A DNA stretch of 64,000 nt from Coffea arabica (Eukaryota; Streptophyta; Magnoliopsida; Gentianales; Rubiaceae), in assembly GCF_036785885.1 (NCBI RefSeq), contig NC_092329.1:4278001-4342000 (forward strand), given 5' to 3'. The first letter of the stretch is position 1. Each line of letters begins with the position of its first letter. Below, piece by piece: positions 1-13,500 of this stretch. The notes beneath the pieces are model-generated. The model was given only the letters and a program-made list of their open reading frames with translations. It was not told the DNA's origin and did not search any database. Both the position numbers and the translations under genes were made by a program.

Positions 1-1236
1 TATATGATGTCACTTTCAAGAAAACAAAGGCAATGAAAACAGTAATATAAGCTTATGGCATCCAAGTGTTGCATGGGAATGAAAAAATAACGTCTAATCT
101 TAAAAGCACGTAAAACCATCAGGAAGATGTAAATCATTAGCGATAAACTGGTTCCTAAGGCCAGCATATGCTATGGATAGGGTAACTGGCCGGTTTAGGA
201 ATCTTTAAGTTGCCAAACGTATGTAAGATGGTCCTTAATTTCCCTTTCAATTATTTATCAAAACCTTTTTTTTTTCCTTTCAAACAATAACAAAACATTC
301 TTCAAAAAAAAAAAAAAAGTAAGAAAAATACCATTGACACATCAGCTCCAACTATATCTATTAACCGAAAAACTACTCTCTCTAGGAGTTAATCATATCC
401 CCGTAATTTCTTTTATTATTATTCCATTTCCTAATGGCCAAGTTTGAGGAGGATAAAGGATCTAACCTCCTTTTACGTAAAAGGTCAAACTAAGAATGAT
501 TAGTCGTCTGAGAAATAAATGCGTCTTTCATTATTTCTGACATCTTGTCTTCCCACATATCCGTGCGGGTAAGTAATTCCAACAGAGAAGAAGTTGACTT
601 CAACTCCTTGTCAAATGATCTAGAGATAATACATATTATTCCCTATTATTCCTAAGTTAATGGTAACAGTTCTCCAAATTTTACATGATTGAAGTTAATA
701 AAATTTCAGGATCCAAAACGCCGCCACGTATTTCATCCTCCAGCGGTAAATTTAACTTGAGAATACGATACTCAAAGGCTTAAAACTTTACAAACTTTAT
801 AGCTATCGTTACCTTTTTTATTAATGATTTAATGTAAGTCTCTTTGTTACCGACAAAAAAATTTTTTTAAAAAAAACAATTAATTTTTTGAAAATCTCCA
901 AATCACCCGTCCATTATGCATGGACTGGATTAGCCCATTAGCTCAAGTTAGTTTCGCCTGGGAATTCAAAGTAGAAGCATGATGGGCTTGGAGGCTTCCT
1001 CTGCCAAATCTACAAGTATCAAAACTTACAATGATCCAGAAGCCGAGTTGTAGCCTGTTGGACTTGAAACCCCAGACAGTCCAATCTTGAAACAATACCC
1101 AACCCAAAAGGACTGCAAGAAACAACAATCACCGCTAGTCTGAACTTCCAACCGCCGATCTCCAAAACAGCAAAACAAAATTCCAAAGCACCGTCTCGAT
1201 TCCAACTCCACTCTTATCTGGTTTTCTTGAGGGAAC
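1..1236. other. upstream region of the TMEM147-like gene
   Basis: AT-rich DNA with no recognisable gene on either strand. The last few hundred bases should hold the promoter and 5' UTR of the gene starting at 1237. I found no clear TATA box. The short reading frames here resemble no family I know. Confidence 0.5.
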
Positions 1237-4200
1237 ATGACGGTGTTTCACTTCTTCAATTGTGCAATTTTAACGTTCGGCCCTCACGCCGTTTACTACT
1301 CCGCTACTCCCTTGTGAGTTTTCTTCTCCAATCTCCCTTTACTTTTATCACAATTTCCCTGTTGTTTAGAGTATCCCTTTGATCTGTTTTAACGAACCCA
1401 TGTTTTATATTTTCAATTAAAATGTTGTATTAATTGTACAACATAGCTGTTATTAGCTTAAATTGTCATTATGCATCTGGGATTTTTTTAAAAAAATTAG
1501 AGGTTGTGATTTAGTTTGATTATTAGTTCAAGTGGGATACGTGTACTCAACGAGACATCCATAATTGTGTAGCTTACAGTAATTAGTTGGAGTCTATAAT
1601 TATATCAGTAATCGGGCTTTTTTTTTAATTTGACATTAATTGTGTTTGAACCACGGGAATGAGAATAGGTTAGTGCCATGGCATTGAAGGAAACCTAGTC
1701 TTTAGATGCAATTTGTTCTATATTTTACCTTTTTGCTATGCTTAGTTGCTGTATGAGTAATATCTTTTGTTTAAGCCAACAATCCAAATTAAATGACTCG
1801 TTGTTCAATTGTATTTGGTCAGATGAATTTTCTTTGTATATCTAGTTGCTTAGCAGTATGGGAAAAAGTTGAAGGAGTTATAAAATGATGAGTCAGTACT
1901 AGTATGTGGATTTTGGATTCTACCCCAAGGACTTGCAAGTTTTTTGATAGGACATGCGAGATGTGGATACTTATTCGAGATTTATGGTTTTATGTGTTTT
2001 CTTAAGCTTTTTGTGTTAAGGCCCATTAGGGATATTGTATATGTAGCAAATTGAAACACTATCCTGTAACATGGTGAAGGTCCGAGTATGATACGCTTGG
2101 GACTTCCATCAAAGCTGCTGTCGTTTATCTTGGAACAACTCTCATAAAGGTCAGTACTTGTGCACTCATATCCTTAACGTGAATTTGAAGTTCCACCTGT
2201 CAAATATATGTGAACTTTGAAGATAACATTTCATTCTTTTCCAACATTTTCTTCTCAGCTTGTTTGTCTGGCAACATTTCTTAAAGTATCGGAGAGTGAT
2301 AGTTTTGATCCATATCAGGTAGTTTTCACCACATTTTCTCTTCCTCTTTGTCTTATATGCTATCATATATTCTCTTACTGGTGGAGCTTAGGTTGTGGAT
2401 GGAGGATCATTTGATGATTGTGTCTTTGTTTGGAGTATCTTTTGCCGAACTCATTGTATTCTTTCATGACGTTTGGCGATTTACTGTGTTAAAAACCGGT
2501 AGACATTCCATTTTAATGCATACTCCAGGATCTTGTAGCTTAATTTTACAGATTACAAAAATGCAGGCCAATAATTTTTCTTCCATTTTTGGTGAAAAAA
2601 TCCCCAAGTTCATTTTTAGCTGATTCAGAATAAATCCCATATGCATACTAATTAAGTACAAAACTAAGTGTATTGTATGCCTCATTACTTTTTGTCTGAT
2701 CCACGTACTATATATGTCAAAGTATGACTTGTATGATGACATATGTAATTCTTGGTTCATATTCCCATTCTGACGCTTTTTACATGTGTTTCATCTATAC
2801 TGTATTCCGAAAGTGAAAACGATATTAATGTGTTTTCTCTATTTTCTAAAATAAAAGGGGGATAGACCATTTGTATTACTTCTTAGGAACATTCATTGCT
2901 GTAACAAATCGTGACCTTGCTCTGATCCTGATTATTCTAAAAAAATTGATGGACAGTTTTTTGTTTATTCTAACAACAATGAATTTCTTTTGGACCAGGA
3001 ATTATTGAAAGCTTTAATTGGGTTTATAGATGTTGCTGGGCTTTATTTTGCCTTGACGCAACTGACCCACAGGAACATATCTCAAAATCACAAGTTTCAG
3101 GCTGTTGGACTAGGTGAGTAACTTTAATTTCTCCATGTGAGAAGGTCTTATCTTCTCTCTTTCTTCTTCTCACCTAGGAAATTGGACCTACAAGACAGTG
3201 ATGTATTTGCTCTGTCACTTCATATGTTAACTCAAGTTGAAAAGAGTGTTGGTGCTTTTACAATTCGACCTGGACCAGTTTGATTGAGCATTGGGTTTGA
3301 TGTTGGCCATGACTGGATTGTTATTGATCTTGCTTTTCTTCAATAGTATATGTTGTTACATATTCCAAATAGTCACAAAATTCTCTCTGGTCCAAACTCA
3401 ATACATTACCGTAACACAAAGGGGAAAAAAAAGGGGGAAATTCTTTGGGTTCACTCTGATAGGCTGAGAACAAGCTAGCTTGTCTAAAATGGGTATGATG
3501 ATTGTACAGTTAGCATAACTTCCTTATGAATAAAGAGTTTTAGATTTTTATAATCCAGTGTTTACAAACTACCATAATCCTAATTTATGTAGCATTAGCA
3601 TTAGCATTTGAGCATCTTTGTCGTTAGAAATCATGATATCATAGAAGGATATATTACTCCATGTTTAGACTGATTATTTATCGGACACTCATGTACCCCT
3701 TGATATGTTTATTAGGATCACTTCCTCAGTTACGTACAATATCTGTATATTATGCGCTTTTGCGGCTGTTTATTCTTGATGAAAGCAACCATGTTTAAGC
3801 ATGTCTTCTTTTCCTTCCAAACTTTAAACATGACTCATGAAATAGGATGAAATCTAGTGGTGGATGGATGATCCTGATTTTGTGCTAAATAGTTCATTGT
3901 ATTTCTGGATAAATGCTCTTGATTTTGCACTAATAGTTCATTGTTTGCAATATCTGTACAATATCTGTATATTTTGCGCTTTTGCAGCTGTTTATTCTTG
4001 ATGAAAGCAACCATGTTTAAGCATGTCTTCTTTTCCTTCCAAACTTTAAACATGACTCATGAAATAGGATGAAATCTAGTGGTGGATGGATGATCCTGAT
4101 TTTGTGCTAAATAGTTCATTGTATTTCTGGATGAATGCTCTTGATTTTGCACTAATAGTTCATTGTTTGCATGTCTTAATACGATAAACAATGTATACGG

Positions 4201-5244
4201 TGTGCAAAATTATTTGTGTCGGTCTTGGGATTGGTATGTGTAAATGTCATGTATGGCATATTTTAGTTTATGTATTGTATTAATTCTTGTAATTGCATAT
4301 GATGACTTAGCTGAAGAAAGTAAAGCTGCTAATCTTGCTACACATTTTCGCCTATAGTTTATGTTAACCAGGAATAACTGCTGCTGCATAAGTATTTTCT
4401 TAACAACGAGGTTTATTTTTCTGTTGACAGGGTGGGCTTTTGCTGATTCTGTTCTTCATAGGTTGGCACCCCTTTGGGTAGGTGCTAGAGGTTTAGAGTT
4501 CACATGGGACTACATTTTGCAAGGACTAGAAGCAAATGCAAATTTGGTAATTAGTTTCTGTACTTGATAATTTAATTGTTAAAAGTTCAGTCGCGATATA
4601 GGATTACATGTTGGAGCGGACGATATTTTGCAGACAATGAAAAGTTGTGTACTTGAGACTTTTCTAGTCCTTGAACTAAATCCTTTTCCTGCCGTGTTGT
4701 TCTCTGTTTATTCAGGTTTTGAGTATATCACTTGCTGCTTTGGGGTCTTTGATGTGGCTTCGGAAGAACAAGCCCAAGACATTGATCCCTATCATATACA
4801 CGTGTGCAGGGATTGTTGCGACAATGCCATCAATAACGAGGTTCGCTTTTTCCTCACTTATTTCCTCCTCCACTTTTAAATCAATGGATGTTAATTTTTC
4901 AGTGTTGGTGGGTGTGAATTGAATTGCCACATTGGCATGGTTCTACATGACAAATGGGAGTGCATGAATGAATATTTAAACTACTCTTTCATCCCCGACT
5001 GAAGATAAGTTGTAGAGAATTGCAGTAGTACAATTCCGTAAAGATTGAGCTGTCTTCTGCATCATCTGTCGCATAATTTAATTTTGAAGTTGGCCTCATG
5101 GAACTATGTTATTGCTGCAGCTACTTGAGGCGAGGTTTGGGATGGCAGTTACCGAAAGTAGTAGGCTTTGAACTTTTCACCTCTTTGGTGATGGCTTTTA
5201 TCAGCTGGCAGCTCTTTGCTGCATGTCAGAGGCCATCGAGCTAA
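1237..5244 (+). CDS. TMEM147: TMEM147 homologue (BOS complex subunit), 7 exons
   Basis: Polytopic ER membrane protein homologous to TMEM147. In animals this is a subunit of the BOS complex (with Nicalin and NOMO) that acts with the Sec61 translocon in membrane-protein biogenesis; its plant role is inferred. Exons: 1237-1313, 2080-2149, 2259-2318, 2999-3113, 4431-4546, 4716-4840, 5121-5244. All introns are GT-AG and phases join cleanly to give 228 residues, the usual family size. Recognised segments are the start MTVFHFFNCAILTFGPHAVY, the exon 3 piece LATFLKVSESDSFDPYQ, and the exon 5 core LAPLWVGARGLEFTWDYILQ, which matches the conserved IPLWVGARGIEF region of animal TMEM147. The protein is mostly hydrophobic with several membrane segments and ends in CQRPSS. 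Intron 4 is 1.3 kb and holds a local tandem duplication. The gene converges on the first B3 gene. Confidence 0.93.
3735..4171. repeat. tandem duplication inside TMEM147 intron 4
   Basis: Two near-identical direct copies of about 215 bp lie at 3735-3949 and 3957-4171 with an offset of 222 bp. Both begin with TACAATATCTGTATATT, with few substitutions between them. This looks like a recent local duplication. It contains no coding sequence. Confidence 0.9.
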
Positions 5245-6061
5245 GCAACAGCGAATTTACAGATGAGGAAATGGGCTAGTTCTCTGTGGTACAAGCATTC
5301 TTAATGATTGCCTTTTTCTTTCGAGGCTGGTTTAGGAATATAAAGGCGTTGTATCTTTCTCTTGTGGAATTTCGTGTCCCAAGGGATTTTGGATTATGCA
5401 TTTGCAAAATTTTGCAGCGATATGCAATTTAGGGGGTCCTTTACCAACAATCACTTTGCAGTTTACATGTGCGGTTGATGGATCTTTCATTCCAAAATGA
5501 CTTGAATGCTCCATCGCTTTTTTATGTACTCGAAAAAAGATTGTTGTTACCTCATATCACTTTCACTCACATTCGTCGTCTTAAAACCCACTTAACAAAC
5601 ACTGATAAGAGTGCATATTCTGAAGGTGAAAAAAGAAACAAGAAAACTTGGCCAGCTGATCAGTGTCCCCAAACCTGACTGACAATATAGTGCTAATGTC
5701 GTCTTTACTGTCACCCATAAAATGTAGAACTAATGGAGAATTAACCTGGGAGTCCATTTGATCAACCATACAAGCTGCTAGGAAAGGATAAGAAAAGGAT
5801 GGCTACATACATGAAGTGTAAGGTTCTAGAGGATATACAGCATATTTTGTTTTAAAATGGATTAGAAAGCACACACAAGAAAAGGATGGAAGAGTTTACC
5901 ATCTCACTGCAAAAGCAAAAACCATTAAACGGAGCTATGATAGAGCTGAAAATACTTCAAAATAAAGGCCTGCATTACATCCAGGTGCATTAAACACATC
6001 TAAGCATAGGCAAACCCAACTTCCAAGCTCAAAACGTTAATGCCCTTCTTAATTCTTGCCC
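5245..6061. other. convergent 3' regions
   Basis: Space between the stop of the TMEM147-like gene (+) and the stop of the first B3 gene (-). It should contain both 3' UTRs and poly(A) sites. No further gene or repeat was recognised. Confidence 0.5.
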
Positions 6062-8124
6062 TCATATCTTCATGGGCTTCCTACCCTTCAGATTGATCGG
6101 AGGCAGCCGAGTAACCGGAATCACACCCTCTACCACTTTGAAGATGCTGACGTCCATTACTATGTCATCTGTTGCTCCGGTCACAAGGTTGAACAGACAC
6201 ACATCGAATTCTTCAAGGAAATTTTCATGTACAAATCTTTTCCAACCGCCCGCCAGTCCACCTGTACGATAATCCCTCTTATAGAACCTGACCTTCCAAG
6301 TTTTGTCTTTCACTTGGAGCGTAAGATCTTGGCTTCTGTTAGGCATATATTTCGTTGCCCATTCAGATGGAATTTGCTGCCATTACAATATAAACAATTA
6401 AAATCTTCAATTCTAATCATATTTCAAAGATAGGAATACACAAACACATACATTCAACAGAGCACTTAACAAAGTATATAACCAGAAAGTTTATCAGCAA
6501 AAGTTTACCAGATAAAATCCCCTGTAAACATGTGTCGGCCGCATGACAACTATAAAGGAGTTTTCAGATGCTGATGCACATGCCATCTTTAGGGCCTTAT
6601 CTTTATCTTCCTCAGTCACTTGCCTCCTGTGCGACGCCGGGCCAGAAAAAACACTCCGATTGATGGAACCTTTTTTTTTTTATTGAAGTCAGAGTAAGTC
6701 AACAAGCATCACATTGAAATGTTGGATTCTTCCCAACAATTGAGTGAAGAGTTTTTTACTGCATTTGACATTATAACAATCTAAAACCAACTATGTGCTA
6801 CAGGAATTGAAACTATTATAGACTTTTGCCTTTAACCTATGTATCCGACACCACAAGGCTCTTAACTAAATTTGGATTTCTCTAAAGATACTTACTACAT
6901 GTTCCCCGTTGCCGTCCTCGAGACCTTGGCGGCAAAGCACCATGCTTTCTAGGCCTTTTTGATGGGGTAGACTCAGAAACGTCATGTGAAGCTTCATTAG
7001 TAACTTCAATAGTTTCTGTAGAATTATCCTTTCTTTTGCATCCACCATCGGTCCCTCCATTCTCGCATCTTTTTATGAAATAAGAACTCTCTTTCTCGCA
7101 TAAGCTTTGATAGTCAAACATCAAAACATCAAATCGCGAAGCCCCAACGTACTTAAAAATTAAGACATCATTTTCCTTCAGAGAGTGATCTACAACAAAC
7201 TTTTTCCATCCTTCTTTCAAATATAGTGTATCATCAATCATTGTTAATCCAGCCTTCCATTCTAGGCCACTAGGACCTTTGAGTGAAACGGCTCCTACTA
7301 GCTTCTCTTTCAAATTGTTGGCAAATTTTTGGGGAATAGCCTGCATGTTTGGTTAAATTACAAATTTTAGAGCACTGAATTTGATTGTGGGAGAGTGAAT
7401 CAGATGAACAGAAATAAATAAATAAACATATATGTGTGTGTGTGTGTGTGTATGTGTGTACATACATACAGATATCTTGTTTTCGTTCCTGCTAATGGTG
7501 ACGGTTCACAAGTACAACCTTCTTGAGAACAGATAATACTACCTATGTAGTGTATTTAAATTGAAAATTTTCTCTCATGTTGTTCTCAAGTTTATTTTCT
7601 TCTCCATTGTTCATCCCAACTGGTATGTGAATATACTGCTTCCTTTTTCCAATGTACTGCTAAAATGCACAAACGGGTGAGGATTTAAAGCCTATTTTTT
7701 GTAGATGAACAACCAAAAATTTTTTTTTTAAATAATTACAATGATAAATTGAAAAAAAAATTTAAAATCATTACAAGTCAATTTCTATCTTGGATGATGA
7801 AAACGGGTTAAATTATCCAAATCCGGAGGAGCCAGCAGTCCCCTCCTTTTTTTTAATTTGACTGTTGATAACAAAATCAACTAGTAGTACAAAAAAGTGA
7901 AACCGGAGGCATGCATGGCAAGTAGCAGCAGGCATCTTTTCTATGTTTCTTTAGGCCTTGAAAGAATGCAACAAAACTACGCAGGGGGAAGGGGGGGACT
8001 AAAAACTTACAAGTTGGTTTCGATAATTACGGCCAGAGAGAGTTTGAAAGAACTGAGCTGACTGAAAATGGGACCAGTAAATTTCTTCCTCCCACTTCCT
8101 ACAGGCCCTGCCATCATCTCCCAT
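6062..8124 (-). CDS. REM-type B3 protein with two B3 domains (gene A)
   Basis: Putative nuclear DNA-binding protein of the plant B3 superfamily, REM subfamily. Exons on the minus strand: 8124-8011, 7340-6896, 6669-6509, 6376-6062, giving 344 residues. B3 domain 1 spans about residues 20-117 and is split by intron 1 exactly where REM genes usually are: exon 1 ends SGRNYRNQL and exon 2 opens AIPQKF. It carries the GWKKFVVDHSL and ENDVLIFKY motifs. A basic, Ser-rich linker follows (SKRPRKHG). B3 domain 2 spans about residues 218-320, with FIVVMRPTHVYRGFYL, IPSEWATKY and GGWKRFVHEN. I chose the ATG at 8124 because MGDDGRACRKWEEEIYW looks like the normal N-terminus; an in-frame ATG also lies at 8181. 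Oddity: the intron 2 acceptor is preceded by an A-run rather than a pyrimidine tract, so that junction is the least certain. The target DNA is unknown. Confidence 0.85.
7431..7461. repeat. (GT)n microsatellite in gene A intron 1
   Basis: A TG/GT dinucleotide run, interrupted once, lies within intron 1 of the first B3 gene. Confidence 0.85.
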
Positions 8125-10532
8125 TTTTCTTCCACTAATCAGCTTTATTCTTCCTCCTGAAATCAAACCAGACAAAAACAAGAAAAACCCTCAACCAGAA
8201 GCCAAAAAAAAAAATGGAAGATCATTACAGATAGAATTGAGATGACGAGAAGGTAGAACCAGATGAGAGAAAATCTCAACCATAAAGCCAGAAGGTTACC
8301 TTGCCTAACTATTTACTTACTGGTTAAAGTACGATCACATACCATCCGATGACTTATTAAGTAAAATGATCGTCTAACTTGTAGACGTGGGACTGTGGGA
8401 GTGGAATTCTCAACTGATGGGGACACATGGCGGGATGTCGTACTCTCTCTTTAACACGGATATTGCATTTGCAATTTTGCTTTTTTGCATGCACCGAAGC
8501 CGAAGCGTAACCCCCGATCCATCCATTCATTCAATGGTCATTTTTGTTCCTCCCTCCATTAATTTGCACTCTTCCGTTACATTGCAACATCAGCATAGTG
8601 TGAGACTGAGGGCACTTTCCTCTTGTACGCCTGGTACTTTTACGCCAGTTTAACAGCCACTTGTTAACACATAAAAATTGAAGAGATGTTTCTTGAGAGG
8701 CAACATGAAATTTTCCCCTATTCTCTAAGTTTGTAACGTGAATAGGGGACATTAGAGTAATCAGTATAACTTCGACAGTGCATCTTCAGGTAATCACAAT
8801 TAATTAATGAGAAACAAAAAATGTCCATTTGCAATGTGCTACTTGATTCCCATTTTTTTTTTCCGACTGCAAAATTGACTTCTTGATTTCCGGGGAGCCT
8901 GGATTGGAAGAGTTCGACCCATAATCAGACGATATTGAAGGTGCATTACACAATTTATCTGACGGGTTGCATGGAACTGGAACAGTCTCTATAGCTCCCC
9001 ACCGGCCAAGTAACATTTCACTCTGGACTGGAGCCGTGTCCTGCAGAGGCCGGAAAGGAACGAAGCAAATTCCCGGAGAAAGGTTTTTTCTCATACAGCA
9101 CCTTGAGCCCGAGATCCAACCCGGCTAACAGAGGCATTATCCAATTCGGAGTAGAGTTATTACTTACTAGCCATGCAATAAAGAGGACTCTCAAGCTCTC
9201 CCAATTTTCCTTCCTTTCCAATCTACCTTGAACACCTTTCTTTTCCCCCTTGGATAATCGTCTGACTAACTTAAAATGGTAAAAAATGATGTTAATAAAA
9301 TCATGGTTAGTCACTACATCTATAACTACCAACATTTCCCAACCAGTATATTAGGAAATATGTACAATTTAGACCCAATCTCCAGAATTCTTCTCGTGTT
9401 CTATATACAAAAACATCGTGTCAGGAGCACAAGTCATCACCAAACTAGTGTTGCTTATATGACCAAGAAAGTTTAACAGAATTAACTACACTGCTGATAG
9501 AAGAAACTGCATTTTCAGTCAAAACACAAAGATAGAGGGCACATCCACCTTCCATGAAAACATTAGTTTTTGCCACTCTGATTCTATTAGCATCCCGGAA
9601 TGCCAGTGCATAACAATGTTCTGGGACTAGCACTTCCAATTAGACCATAAAGCAACGTCTCATCTGCATAAACGTCTTATTACAATGCATCTACATTTTC
9701 TGATCTCACAACAAGATTTATCAGCAATTTAAGCAGATTGCAGGATATCTACAATTTACAGCAGCAACAGAATATCCACACGTGAGGAGCAATTTCTTGA
9801 GCCTGATACAAGAATCAATCATAGTGCGCAAATTCCTGGGGTACATGGACAAGAAAAACCCAAAAGGATACAGGTGCATGTAAAACCAGATTGAGGTTCC
9901 AGCATATTTCCCTCAGCTACTAAAACAAAAATTATGCACAGAAACTCCTGCTATCTCACTGAGCAGTCAGCATGAAAATTGGCAAATATTGCCTTCTCAA
10001 CGTGAACCGGGTCCTTAGCCTGCAGACAAGAATTACAAATCACACCATAAATTCAACTGCAAAGAGGTGTAGATGCCAATGCAGACTGGGTGGGGAGGCC
10101 AAAGACCAACATTAGTTATATATTAAGCATCATCTTAGTACAAATCCTCGATCATATGTTCAATGCTCATTATTCATAAATATTCTGAACAACAGGCACC
10201 AAACAATCCACTTGACTACTAAACCACAACCTAATATATTTGGTCCTCTGTTTGCATATCTTATAAAGGTACACTAAAAATAAGCACTTAAACTGAAGAA
10301 CAACCTTTCTTGAAAATCTATCCCTCTTCAATAAAAGATACAACCATGAAGCCAGGCCGTATTCTTAGACCCATTTGCACTGGATACTGGGAAAGTTTAA
10401 CACGTCACCACAAAATATGTTCTACAAAATGACACCCACACCACAATTGAATTTAGAAGATTATTACACAGCACATACCAGAATACTAGAGGAAAAACTT
10501 TCTCATTCCTTGAACCAGCAAACGGTTACTTG
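8125..10532. other. spacer between B3 genes A and B
   Basis: This 2.4-kb stretch holds the 5' side of gene A and the 3' side of gene B. The minus strand has two overlapping open frames (8804-9094 and 9018-9335) with no family resemblance; I do not call them genes. At 10019-9951 (minus) a splice acceptor is followed by a short open segment that could be an alternative last exon of gene B (see findings). No transposon ends were recognised. Confidence 0.45.
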
Positions 10533-13500
10533 TCAAGGAACAACAGCATTTGACCCTACTCTGCCACTTTGATAGTCGGACCCCTGTTGACCAACTCCAG
10601 ATATGTGCACACGCAATTCATTCTTGCCTATTAGCTCAAAGATACAGATATCTCCCATTTGAATGTCATTATCACGAACAAAGGCCATCCAACCACCACA
10701 GAAAGTATGCAAAGTTTGCACCTTAATAGTTGGGATAGAATTTACAGTCCAGCATTTGCCTTTCAAATTACGTAAAATTACCTCGGTTCTGCAGCTTGGT
10801 AGGTGTTGCATTGAGAACTGATATGGGATTTTCTGCAAGGATGGCAGTCAATTAGTCGATATTGATGACTGAGTATCAAATTTTTGAGCTGTAAGTGGAT
10901 GTTTGAATAAGGAAAATACAGCTAATTACTCCTCAAGTTTCTCAAAGATTATCCGAAATTCTTGAAATTGAACTATATACCATATTTGTCAACTATCACG
11001 CGCCAATGACGAATAAGACAGGCAAAGGAATAATGAATGGATTGCTTTATTCATAAGCAGTTTGCTAAATTATTAGCTAAGCATAAAAAACACCAATATA
11101 CCGAAAGCAACAGAGAAAATGCACCCACCAGAGTGTATGATCCACTGACGTTGAACTTTTTCATTACTCTGACAAAATGAGGAAAACTGGAAAGAAATGA
11201 TTCTGCTGCTAATTTTTCTTCAGGTGCAGACTTCATTGATATGCAACCCTTTGTATGAGAACTCGATCTGCCTTGTGAGCTCGTTTCATAGATCACTGTT
11301 AAACTTTCAACAGAATAAACTTCACCAGAAAAGAATGCAGTTTGCTCAAGAGAAAAAGCAAAAATCATGAACCTGGTTTCAGCTATAGCAGAAAATTAAT
11401 AAATTACCTAATTCGCCACTTATGGACTCATTGCCACATTTCACTTTGATTGGATCATGTCCCTTCTTATCAAATTTTTTTAACTGCTGTAAAGATAGAT
11501 TACAAGGCTTTGTACTAATTTTCATTGTCTTGCGTCTCGAAATTTTCAATGGCATGGCAAAAGAGCTATTAACCATCATTTTATGAGCTTCATTCTCACT
11601 ACGATCATTGACACCCTCCCTTCTGACCCGTACGATGTGTACTCGCAGCTCACACTTGTGCACAAGTTCAAAGATACATATGTCTCCCTCATTTATATTG
11701 TTATCACGAACAAAGCCCAACCACCCTCCACAGAAAGTATGTGATGTTTGCACTCTTGTCGTGGGGATCGAATTAATAGTCCAACTCTCTCCTTTTAGAT
11801 TGTGAAGCACAATCTTGACTTTGCATTTGGGAAGGTGTGCCATGGCAAACTGATATGGAACATTCTGCAAGATGAAACCAATTAGCAACTAAACTTTGAT
11901 ACTTTCTAAAAGTTGAAGGAAAATAGAGGGGAAGAAAGGATGCTTGGCATTATAGCTGCATCACTTCTTTCAGATGAAGGTAAGTTATGCACATGAAAAT
12001 AAAGTAGACCGATTCACAAATGAATGAAGTTCCACATGGAAGAGACATGACATAATAACCTAGGCATGTACTGCTGACCCCCTTAGTAAAGGCTTGGAAA
12101 GTCATTGAAGACATATATACTGCTTTATCATGTTCAAACTAGACGTTCAAGTACTACTGTATGTCCTCACTCATAGATACCACAACTAGGAAAGATGCAA
12201 ACTGTTATCAATGCAGGTCTATCAATTACATGGCAAAGAAAGGAATGGATAACTGGTAATACAACTCAAATGATACAACTTTTTCCCTTTTACAAACTCA
12301 TAATTGCGGAATGATTTTATCCTTTCACAAAGACACGCTACACACAATAACAAATCCACAGTCATTTCACAGACACAAGCATTGAGAGAGAGAGAGAGAG
12401 AGATAGAGAACCACTCACCAGAGTATATGAACCACTTATATTGAATCTTTTCATGACTTTCATGAAACAAGGTAAAGATGAAGTAAATGCTCGGGCCACT
12501 CTCTCAGCTTCTGGTGCTGACAACAGCAAATCTTCCTTGCCTGTCCTCTCACCTGTTGTTGCTTCTGTTACAAATGCATCATGGATTAAAGGAACTTAAC
12601 ATTAACCTTTGTTATGAATTATGGAAAGAACAGTAACAAGGTGATGATCAATTGAACTTTTCTTTTTTGAGTGTACTGACTGAGACTCAAGGTTTTTTTA
12701 TTTTCTTTTCTTTTTTTTTTAGCCCCTATCTCAAGAAACAACCATAGCTTTGTTGCTCCGATGCAAGCGTATTACTCAGCATAGGTGATGATAAATTGGT
12801 ATTCTACACAACTAATAGGTTGACTGTGTTATGAAGCAAACAGCTACAGCAAAATCTCATGCAACAGTTAGAAGTACCTGAATTTCTTACAGATGGCACA
12901 GCAATGGTGACAGAGTTCTTTAAAGTGCAGCTACCATTCTCTATTTGATTGAGAAAGTTTGGCTCTTGACACCTTTCACTAAAGTAACCGGCCTCTTCTT
13001 CTGCGCATTCGTTCTTATCAGTTAAATCTCTATTAAGTTCCTGAATTGTGGATATGCATTGAGTATTAACTTGAGATGTCCTCACTCTCTTTGGAATCCC
13101 TTCAATAATGCAATCTAATAAAGCTGAATTCTCTCTGTCTCTTTTCTTCATTAAACGGCAATTATAGTTGCTTGGAGATTGACTGCATTCACAACTGAAG
13201 GTGCTTTCTTTCTCACATGAACTTTTGTCAAAAACTTGCACAGTGAAGTGCAAATTGCCATCATATCTGAATACCAAAGAGTCACCAGATTCCAAGGAGT
13301 GATCCCTAACAAATGCTACCCATCCATCTTGGAGGAATAAATCATCGTTTTGCTGGGTTAAGTTAGCATACCAGGTATTCCCACTAGGACCCAATAAGAA
13401 TGCTGTTCCTGGTGTTGTTCCATCAATGTGCTTTTTGAATTTAAATGGAAGTTTCTGCAACAGAGATAAACCAGAAACTTTCACTTGCGCACTACCAATT

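Noticed and set aside
8804-9335. Two overlapping minus-strand frames of 96 and 105 codons
   Set aside because: No family resemblance, no splice context, and they lie in the spacer between two B3 genes.
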